Below, piece by piece: positions 16,489 to 21,918 of a stretch of DNA of 21,918 bases. Where the stretch lies: the NCBI GenBank assembly GCA_027067895.1, contig JAMOUY010000390.1, positions 1 through 21,918 on the forward strand. Reading direction: 5' to 3'. A model generated the notes under the pieces. The model searched no databases and was not told the DNA's origin. It worked only from the letters and a program-made list of their open reading frames with translations. This stretch comes from Acidobacteriota bacterium. Its GTDB lineage: Bacteria; Acidobacteriota; Holophagae; Thermotomaculales; Thermotomaculaceae. The position numbers and the translations under genes were made by a program. How positions within the stretch are numbered: the stretch's first letter is position 1; every line of letters begins with the position of its first letter.

Positions 16489-17584
16489 ATTCTTTCTTTT
16501 CTTCTTTCAGGTATTTTTTTACAGCACTTATTATTTCGTCGTCATCTATGAAACTTTTTATATCGGGTTTTAGTCCTTTTTTGTTTAACGGCGTAAACAT
16601 TTTTGTTGCGATATTAACGAAGTCTCCCGTTTTTAATTTGAATGTTTCAAACGTATACGCTTCGCCGCTTGTTTTTCCACCGACAAGTTTGATGTTTTGT
16701 TTTCCCTTTAAGAGGTTTGCAAACACGTCCGCCGCATTCATTGTAAGGGACGAGGTTGCAAGAAATATTGTTTTGTTTCCTTTGTAAAAATCGTTTATTG
16801 CTGATTTTGTTTCGTTTTCCTTTTCTTTGGATAAGGATTTTACGGCAAGTTGCTTTCCCGCAAGGTATGAGGCGATATTGCACATTTTTTTGTAGTTGTT
16901 GTCAATTGAATATCTTATGTCAATTATGGGAATTTCCGTTTCCGCAAGGTATTTTTTTAATGCCGTTAAGGTGTTGTCGGTAAATCTGAAAAGTTTGAAA
17001 ACCTTCTGTCCGGACATTTCCTCAATTTTAAAGTCAACAGGCTGGTATTCTTTGTAAACAAACTGCTTTTCAATGTCTTTTGACAAATCGCTTGAATAAA
17101 AATCAATTGCCACCTTTTCGCCTATTTTTCCGTGAAGCATTGCCTCAATCTCGTAAAGCGACATGTTGAAAGCCTGCATTCCGTTGATTTTTCTAATTAT
17201 TGTCCCGGGCTTTATTCCTTCTTTGTATGCTTCGCTTTCAGGGTTTGAGTATGCCACCTGAGCGTAGTTTCCCTTTTTCGTTATTGCTATACCGATTGTG
17301 CCGGGTAAGGAAAACCTTTTTTCAATTTTTTTCATTATGTCGCCTGTGATGAAACTGTTGTTTTGGTTTAAACTCTGCACTCCGCCTCTGTATGCGCCTA
17401 AAATAAGTTTTGACTGGTCAACAGGCTCAACATACCTTTGAATTACAATGTCGTAAACCTTTGCGAATATGCCGAACATTTCATAAGGGTCTTTGTCTTT
17501 TGATTTTTTGAATTTTATAAAAGCGAATGCGCTTATGAAAGCGACCAAAAAAACTAAAAAAATGATTTTGATTTTTCCTCTCAT
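16463..17584 (-). CDS. S41 (CtpA-like) peptidase homologue, apparently catalytically inactive
   Basis: Periplasmic protein of 373 residues with an N-terminal signal anchor (about 5-24), a small helical part, a PDZ domain (about 93-163; GTIGIAITKKG ... GIKPGTIIRKINGM) and an S41 protease-like domain to about 355. In active CtpA/Prc the catalytic Ser lies in SASASE and the Lys 25 residues later in FGKG. The aligned segment here reads SLTMNAADVF ... VGGKTSGEA, placing N283 at the Ser and E308 at the Lys; the DLRNNPGG loop is replaced by DIRYSIDNN. The overall size and fold order match the family, so it looks like a pseudoprotease that may bind the neighbouring EnvC-type protein. Position between envC and yibQ is the classic place for ctpA. 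The alignment was done by eye. Confidence 0.8.
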   Translation of the reverse strand: MRGKIKIIFLVFLVAFISAFAFIKFKKSKDKDPYEMFGIFAKVYDIVIQRYVEPVDQSKLILGAYRGGVQSLNQNNSFITGDIMKKIEKRFSLPGTIGIAITKKGNYAQVAYSNPESEAYKEGIKPGTIIRKINGMQAFNMSLYEIEAMLHGKIGEKVAIDFYSSDLSKDIEKQFVYKEYQPVDFKIEEMSGQKVFKLFRFTDNTLTALKKYLAETEIPIIDIRYSIDNNYKKMCNIASYLAGKQLAVKSLSKEKENETKSAINDFYKGNKTIFLATSSLTMNAADVFANLLKGKQNIKLVGGKTSGEAYTFETFKLKTGDFVNIATKMFTPLNKKGLKPDIKSFIDDDEIISAVKKYLKEEKKEYGEEKKAA

Positions 17585-17594
17585 ATTTTAACTC

Positions 17595-18716
17595 CTATCT
17601 CTTTTTTACCCATTTCAGCGGATTTAAGGGTTTTTTGTTTTTCCATATCTCAAAGTGAAGTATATTTCCCTGCAAAGATGCGGTATTTCCCGTTAATCCA
17701 ATAGGTTCCCCTTTGGATACTATCTGATTGATTTTAACAAAAATTTTGTCAAGATGGGCATAAAATGTGTAGTATCCGAAACCGTGGTCAATTATTACAA
17801 GTTTTCCGTAACTTTTATACCAATCTGCAAAAACGACAACTCCGTCGTAAAACGCCCTGACCTTCTTTCCTTTTCTTACTTTGATTGTTATGCCGTTGTT
17901 TTTTACCTTTGCCTTGTATTTTCCTATTGTGTATGTCCCGAATTTTTCAATTATTCTTCCTCTGACGGGAAGGGACAAAAGCCCTTTAAATTTATCCATA
18001 GGCACTGCCGACGGGTTTTGCGGGGTGGGTTTTTTAGACAGGGATTCTATTAAAACTTTCAAAATTTTGTTTCTTTCTTTCAAAAGCGCAAGGTATTTTG
18101 ATTTTTGCCTTTTGAGTTTTCTGTAAAGTTTCTTTTGGTCAATTAAAGCGATTCTCAACTCTCTTTCGGTTGAATTGAGTTTTTTTATTGTTTCAACCAA
18201 TTGAATTTCCTTGTTTCTTAAAGTTTCTGCTTTTGTCTTTTTCTCTTCCGTCAATTTTTTTAATTTTTTTAAACTTTCCCTGTCTTTTGCGCTTAAATAG
18301 GATAACGTGCTTAATTGGTAGATGTATTCGCTTTCTTCCGAAGGGGAAAGCAGTGCTTCAAGCATTGCGTAATCCCCTCTTTTGTATAATTCCGCAAGCC
18401 TTTTTTTCAGGTATTTTTTTGTTTCGGCGATTTCTTTTTTCAACCGTGCGATTTCTTCTTCAAGGTTTTTGATTTCTTCCTTTGTCTGTTCTCTTTCTGC
18501 AATAAGCATTTTTCTCTTTGTTTTTAAAATTTCAATCTTTCTTTCGGTTAATTCTATGTTGTCGCTTACGGTTTTTGCCTGCTTTTTCAGTGAGTTATAC
18601 TTTTGTTCAAGTTCGTTTATATTTTGTTTGAGAGTTTTTAGTAAACTTTCCGATGCTTTTACGGGAAAAAAAGACAGCGTTATAAAAACAATCAACAAAA
18701 CCGTTTTTTTAAACAT
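17595..18716 (-). CDS. envC: EnvC-type murein hydrolase activator (coiled coil plus degenerate LytM domain)
   Basis: Exported protein of 373 residues. A signal peptide (about 1-21, VKA end) is followed by a long coiled coil (about 24-225), with a central LYKRGDYAMLEALLSP segment as in EnvC and FtsX-interacting M23 proteins, and a C-terminal LytM/M23 domain (about 245-373). In active M23 enzymes a GHxGID-type motif supplies His and Asp zinc ligands; here it is KNNGITIK, with N274 and T277 in their place, while H321 (YAHL) and H354 (LHFEI) remain. Loss of the zinc site is the hallmark of EnvC-like activators, which switch on amidases at the division septum. The ftsEX genes are not in the window. 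It overlaps the upstream membrane-protein gene by 8 bases. Confidence 0.87.
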   Translation of the reverse strand: MFKKTVLLIVFITLSFFPVKASESLLKTLKQNINELEQKYNSLKKQAKTVSDNIELTERKIEILKTKRKMLIAEREQTKEEIKNLEEEIARLKKEIAETKKYLKKRLAELYKRGDYAMLEALLSPSEESEYIYQLSTLSYLSAKDRESLKKLKKLTEEKKTKAETLRNKEIQLVETIKKLNSTERELRIALIDQKKLYRKLKRQKSKYLALLKERNKILKVLIESLSKKPTPQNPSAVPMDKFKGLLSLPVRGRIIEKFGTYTIGKYKAKVKNNGITIKVRKGKKVRAFYDGVVVFADWYKSYGKLVIIDHGFGYYTFYAHLDKIFVKINQIVSKGEPIGLTGNTASLQGNILHFEIWKNKKPLNPLKWVKKR

Positions 18717-19086
18717 TGCCGCTGACTATTTTAAGCAGTTGAAGGAAGAATTGAACAACGCAGTATCCCAAATATGCCACCGTTCCTATTCCGTATGCAA
18801 GCGCGGTTATTGTGCTTGTTTGTTTCGGGCTTTTTCTTTTCAGGGAAACGAAAATTGCTCCGAGGTGAAGCGCTATTCCGATAAACCAAAGGACGAATGT
18901 GAGAGGCAGTGCCGTGAAGATGTTTTTAAATCCAAGCCCAATAAAGGCAACGGGGACAATTCCGAAGATAAACGCCAAAAACCAATCCATAGAATAGAAA
19001 AATCCCAATCCGGGAAGAAATGTATTTAGGAAAAAAACCTTTTTTTGTTTTTCGTCAAGATGTTGGGTATCAAAAAGTTTTGTCAG
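18709..19086 (-). CDS. Small membrane protein with probable CTG start
   Basis: Not recognised as a named family. From CTG at 19086 it is 125 residues: a hydrophilic start (TKLFDTQHLDEKQKK), then hydrophobic helices at about 22-50, 58-75 and 95-118. The KVFFLNTFLPGLGFFYSMDW segment recalls TM2-type small membrane proteins. CTG is chosen because AAGGAGG (19100-19094) lies 7 bases upstream, whereas the first ATG in frame (18990) and a TTG (19008) have no ribosome site and would cut into the first helix region. The frame is closed immediately upstream by the kinase stop TAA (19101-19099), and TTG in GATTG is out of frame and meets a stop at once. The end overlaps envC by 8 bases, hinting at a role with the septal module, without proof. 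Confidence 0.65.
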   Translation of the reverse strand: MTKLFDTQHLDEKQKKVFFLNTFLPGLGFFYSMDWFLAFIFGIVPVAFIGLGFKNIFTALPLTFVLWFIGIALHLGAIFVSLKRKSPKQTSTITALAYGIGTVAYLGYCVVQFFLQLLKIVSGNV

Positions 19087-19098
19087 GGCAATCCCTCC

Positions 19099-19998
19099 TT
19101 ACCTTATGTAGTTTCTGAAAACGTTAAGCCTGTTTTCAACCTCGGTTAAAGTTAGGGTTTTCATTCTGTCAACGCTGAAATCCTCTATTTGAAAAGAAGA
19201 CAGCACGGTGCCGACTTTCAATCCTTCCCTGAATGTGTCAAAGGAAAAGTTTCCGAATTTGTCAACGTAGCCTAAAAATCCCGCCGCAAAGGTATCTCCC
19301 GCGCCTGTCGGGTCAACAACCTTTTCAACAGGGAATGCCGGAAGCAATGCTATGTTTTCCTTTGAGAATAAAGATGCGCCGTATTCCCCTCTTTTTATGC
19401 AGACGTATTCGGGCCCCATATCAAGAATTTTTTTTGCCGCTTTAACAACGATTTTTTCTCCCGTTAACAGCCTTGCCTCTCCGTCGTTTACAAAAATAAG
19501 GTTTACCCTTTTTATAACCTCTTTTAATTCGTCGGGTGTTGTGTTTATCCACAAATTCATTGTATCCGCGGCGATGAATTTTACTTTATCCTTTACCTGA
19601 TTGATTACTTTTAACTGCAATGCGGGGTGAATGTTTCCGAGAAAAAGTATGTTTGAGTCCATGTATGATTCGGGTATTACCGGGTCAAATTCCGCAAAAA
19701 CGTTTAACTGTGTGTCGTGGGTTATTGCTTCGTTGAGGTTTTCCCCGTATTCGCCTTTCCAAAAAAAGGTTTTGCCTTTCTTTTTTACAAGCCCTTCAAG
19801 GTTAATTCCCCTTTGTTTCAACAACTCTATATCTTCTTCCCTGAAATCCTCTCCCACAACTCCCACAAGGTTCACCTTTGTGAAGAGGGACGCGCCCATT
19901 GAAAAGTGTGTCGCCGAGCCTCCCAAAACCCTTTCTCTTTCTCCGAAAGGTGTTTTCAGCGAATCGTAAGCAACCGAACCAACCGCGATTATTGCCAT
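19099..19998 (-). CDS. PfkB-family sugar kinase
   Basis: Cytosolic ribokinase-like enzyme of 299 residues that phosphorylates a sugar or nucleoside with ATP; the substrate cannot be read from sequence. The N-terminal PfkB region has GSVAYDSLKTPFGERERVLGG followed by SATHFSMGA (28-36), the middle a NDGEARLLTGE block (171-181), and the C-terminal signature DPTGAGDTFAAGFLGY (229-244) with catalytic base D235. The length is typical. The ATG follows the upstream stop by 12 bases with GGGAG as ribosome site. Its neighbours do not point to a sugar pathway, although a kinase feeding LPS precursor synthesis would fit the upstream heptosyltransferase-like gene; that is speculation. Confidence 0.88.
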   Translation of the reverse strand: MAIIAVGSVAYDSLKTPFGERERVLGGSATHFSMGASLFTKVNLVGVVGEDFREEDIELLKQRGINLEGLVKKKGKTFFWKGEYGENLNEAITHDTQLNVFAEFDPVIPESYMDSNILFLGNIHPALQLKVINQVKDKVKFIAADTMNLWINTTPDELKEVIKRVNLIFVNDGEARLLTGEKIVVKAAKKILDMGPEYVCIKRGEYGASLFSKENIALLPAFPVEKVVDPTGAGDTFAAGFLGYVDKFGNFSFDTFREGLKVGTVLSSFQIEDFSVDRMKTLTLTEVENRLNVFRNYIR

Positions 19999-20010
19999 TT
20001 TGCTCTCCCG

Positions 20011-21159
20011 TTATCTTTTTTTGCTTTTAGATTTTACCACAACAGGCTTTATCTTTGTTTCCCCAATTTCGGATAAATAATTAAGCATGGGGTTAAATTC
20101 TTTGTTTGGGAAACCGATAAAAATCTTGCCAATTTCCCCTTTTGTGTTGATTAATACAAAGTATGGAAGCGTGTAAACCCCGTAATCTTTATATGTTTGG
20201 GGTGTTTTAAGCACTGCGACTGGGTAGCGAATTTTTTTCATTTCAAGTAGGTATTTTTTTAAAAAAGCCTTGTATTGCTCAAAATCCGCTTTTTTGGGAA
20301 TAAGGTTAATGCCTATTATTGTAATTTTGTTTCCGTATTTTTCAAAAATTCCGTCAATGTATGGAATAGCGATTACGCTTCTTTTGGATTTTCCCGAGAA
20401 AAAGAACAAAAGGGTAAAGTTTTTGTTTTTTACCGAAATTTTTTTTCTATTGATTGCAAATTTTACGCTTTTAAATTCCGGGGCTTTTTTCCCTATCAAA
20501 TCCAATTCCGCAATCATATTTTCGTAAATTATTCTTTCTTCGTTGCTTGTCGCTTTTTTTATTCGGTTTGAGAAAAAGTTTTTTCCCTCTTTTATTCTGT
20601 TTGTCAATTCAAAGTTTTCCATAAGCCCTATTGAGGCGAAGTTTTTTATGTTTATTGAGTTTGTTTGGGAAAGTGCGGTTTTAAGAAGTTTTTCCCCCGA
20701 TTTGTATTTTTTTTGCTTTATCAGCCCCAATGAAACATTTACCATGTCAAGCCCCACGCCTTCCATTGACTTGTTGGTTTTTTCAAAGCACGGAAAAATT
20801 TTTTGGTATTCTCCCAGAAGAAAATAGGTTTTTGCCAAAGTTGAATAGTAATAGTTTTTGTTTTCGTTATTGATTTTTTTGACTTTTTTTAAATAGGAAA
20901 GCGCTTTTTGGGGAAGGTTAACCTCTAAGCACATTCTTGCGGCAAGTATTTTTTCGTTGTCGTTAAGTTTTTTGTTTTTGCTTAATATTTTCAGGTATTC
21001 GTTTTTTGCCTTTTTTTCAAAGTCTTTTAAATCTTTTGCGGTTGCAACCTTTTCCCCGTCCTTTGCAAGTTTTTTTAAAACAGCCGAATAGTCCTGCATA
21101 AGCCCGGCAAAGAGGTGGCACGGAATTAAAAACGCTATAAAAATCAAAAATTTTTTCAT
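20011..21159 (-). CDS. Exported TPR-like protein with thioredoxin fold lacking the redox cysteines
   Basis: Predicted periplasmic protein of 382 residues. A signal peptide (MKKFLIFIAFLIPCHLFAG, cleavage near residue 18) leads into helical repeats resembling TPR (about 50-220, e.g. KALSYLKKVKKIN, YYSTLAKTYFLLGEYQKI) and then a TlpA/AhpC-like thioredoxin domain (about 222-365). Recognition rests on the strand LLFFFSG, the segment KITIIGINLIP, the cis-proline turn TLPYFVLINTKGEI (P332) and a final IGF strand. Where family members have WCxxC this protein has SGKSK (255-259), so both cysteines are gone (G256 and K259). It cannot act as a thiol oxidoreductase and may be a binding or scaffold protein. 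C14 is in the signal peptide, not a clear lipobox. The start overlaps the YgjP-type stop by 4 bases (ATGA). Confidence 0.72.
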   Translation of the reverse strand: MKKFLIFIAFLIPCHLFAGLMQDYSAVLKKLAKDGEKVATAKDLKDFEKKAKNEYLKILSKNKKLNDNEKILAARMCLEVNLPQKALSYLKKVKKINNENKNYYYSTLAKTYFLLGEYQKIFPCFEKTNKSMEGVGLDMVNVSLGLIKQKKYKSGEKLLKTALSQTNSINIKNFASIGLMENFELTNRIKEGKNFFSNRIKKATSNEERIIYENMIAELDLIGKKAPEFKSVKFAINRKKISVKNKNFTLLFFFSGKSKRSVIAIPYIDGIFEKYGNKITIIGINLIPKKADFEQYKAFLKKYLLEMKKIRYPVAVLKTPQTYKDYGVYTLPYFVLINTKGEIGKIFIGFPNKEFNPMLNYLSEIGETKIKPVVVKSKSKKR

Positions 21160-21800
21160 GTATGCTCCTTTAAAACTTTTCTTGCCTGTTTCATTTGAGG
21201 AAAAATTTTTTCAACTCTATTATAAAACTTTTTTCCGTGGTTTGGATGAATAAGGTGAACCAATTCGTGGACAACAACGTATTCAACGCAGATTGGAGGA
21301 AGGGTAATGAGTTTTATGTTGAAATTCAAGTATCCCTTTTTGCTGTTGCAGGAACCCCACCTTGTTTTCATCTCCTTAAACGATACCCTGTTTACCCTTT
21401 TTCCCACAGCGGGAAGGTGTTTTTCAATAAAAAAAGTTATGATTTTTTTTGCTTCTTTTTTTTGCCATTTTTTAATAAGGGTTTCGTTTTCTTTTGGGGA
21501 ATTTGTTTTAAGGAAAAGGGTTAAGGTGTCTTTTTCAAAACTGAATGCGGATTTTTCCCCTTTAATTCTCCGTACTTTGATTTCTTTTCCTAAAAAAGGG
21601 ATTGTTTCGGCGTTAAGGTAATCAATGCTTTTTCTCTTTTGCCTTTCAATTGCCTTTTCAATCTTTTCCCTCTTTTCTTCAAGCAGTTTTTCTATAAAGA
21701 AAACAGGCGTGTTTTTAGGTGCGGATACTCTTACAATGCCGTTTGCATCAACCCTTATATAAATGTTTTTTATCCTTTTTCTCTTAATTTCAACTTTCAA
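21156..21800 (-). CDS. YgjP-type (DUF45) zinc metalloprotease
   Basis: Cytosolic protein of 214 residues of the YgjP/WLM-like M48-related group. The C-terminal half has the family motif TRWGSC (147-151 plus flanks), then HELVH (178-182) giving two zinc ligands and the glutamate base, and H188 in HPNHGKKF as the third ligand. The N-terminal part is basic with the usual beta segments (VRVSAPKNTP). The frame begins at TTG 21800, which overlaps the glycosyltransferase stop in the sequence TTGA; no ATG lies near, and the family's usual N-terminal strand starts here, so TTG is accepted. The substrate of this family is unknown. Confidence 0.88.
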   Translation of the reverse strand: MKVEIKRKRIKNIYIRVDANGIVRVSAPKNTPVFFIEKLLEEKREKIEKAIERQKRKSIDYLNAETIPFLGKEIKVRRIKGEKSAFSFEKDTLTLFLKTNSPKENETLIKKWQKKEAKKIITFFIEKHLPAVGKRVNRVSFKEMKTRWGSCNSKKGYLNFNIKLITLPPICVEYVVVHELVHLIHPNHGKKFYNRVEKIFPQMKQARKVLKEHT

Positions 21801-21918
21801 TTTTTTATTTCCGAAAGCAAATCTCTTATAGTTTCAAATACGGTTTCGGGGCTTATAGCTTTCAGGCAGTCAAGTGTTTTGCACTTTTTGTTTCTGCACG
21901 GCGAGCAGTGCCAGTTTG
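21797..21918 (-). CDS. Glycosyltransferase family 9 (LPS heptosyltransferase type), C-terminal end only
   Basis: Only the last 39 codons are in the window, entering from the right edge and ending at TGA (21799-21797). They encode a Cys-rich segment with WHCSPCRNKKCKTLDCLKAI, then SPETVFETIRDLLSEIKN. The CxPC-x4-C-x4-DC pattern followed by I-x-P-E-x-V is characteristic of the C-termini of GT9 heptosyltransferases (RfaF/WaaF group), which add heptose to the LPS inner core. So short a stretch gives no view of the catalytic domain. It overlaps the next gene by 4 bases and is the first visible gene of the long minus-strand unit. Confidence 0.6.
   Translation of the reverse strand, partial: NWHCSPCRNKKCKTLDCLKAISPETVFETIRDLLSEIKN

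Noticed and set aside
18382..19029. 215-codon plus-strand open frame
   Set aside because: Antisense to the EnvC coiled coil and the small membrane protein; low-complexity Phe/Leu/Ser composition with no family match.

Overview
The window reads as a chromosomal segment of a Gram-negative (double-membrane) bacterium with fairly low GC (roughly 35-40% by eye, not computed). The outer membrane is indicated by a tolQ-tolR-tolA-tolB cluster, an EnvC-type murein hydrolase activator, a YibQ-type periplasmic deacetylase and the tail of a family 9 glycosyltransferase (LPS heptosyltransferase type). I see no transposase, integrase, phage gene, CRISPR array, tRNA or rRNA, so this looks like core genome. 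The phylum cannot be fixed from the sequence alone; the FecR plus DUF6600-like protein and the NfnAB pair would fit an Acidobacteriota- or Deferribacterota-like anaerobe, but that is a guess.

Layout. (1) 1-1961, minus strand: a DtxR-type iron regulator followed by feoB, whose C-terminal end lies outside the window. (2) 1962-2094: a compact divergent control region with a good sigma70-type promoter facing the regulator, two matching 14-bp dyads, and a near-consensus sigma54 promoter facing right. (3) 2095-4047, plus strand: the only rightward gene, a secreted FecR/DUF6600-type protein with a Trp/Tyr-rich core and an Arg-rich tail built from ~17-residue repeats. It ends at a bidirectional terminator. 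(4) 4097-6368, minus strand: nfnA-nfnB (electron-bifurcating ferredoxin:NADP oxidoreductase, or sulfide dehydrogenase). (5) 6500-21918, minus strand: 17 consecutive genes, the first entering from outside, with every junction overlapping or separated by no more than 12 bases. They very likely form one long transcription unit.

In transcription order the long unit is: glycosyltransferase family 9 (partial), YgjP-type metalloprotease, TPR plus thioredoxin-fold protein without redox cysteines, PfkB kinase, small membrane protein, EnvC, CtpA-like S41 homologue lacking its catalytic dyad, YibQ, soluble PAS histidine kinase, RecN, two SPFH/band-7 proteins, CoaD, TolQ, TolR, TolA, TolB. Most of these serve the envelope: septal peptidoglycan splitting (EnvC, CtpA-like, YibQ), outer-membrane constriction (Tol), membrane microdomains (SPFH pair) and LPS assembly. 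RecN and CoaD are housekeeping passengers.

The points most worth a second look are the sigma54 promoter in front of the repeat-tailed envelope protein, the apparently dead CtpA homologue in the otherwise classic envC-ctpA-yibQ order, the redox-dead thioredoxin-fold protein, the paired SPFH proteins with a shared C-terminal motif, and a small membrane protein that appears to start at CTG. Every intergenic stretch is under 150 bases, so there is no large unexplained gap.
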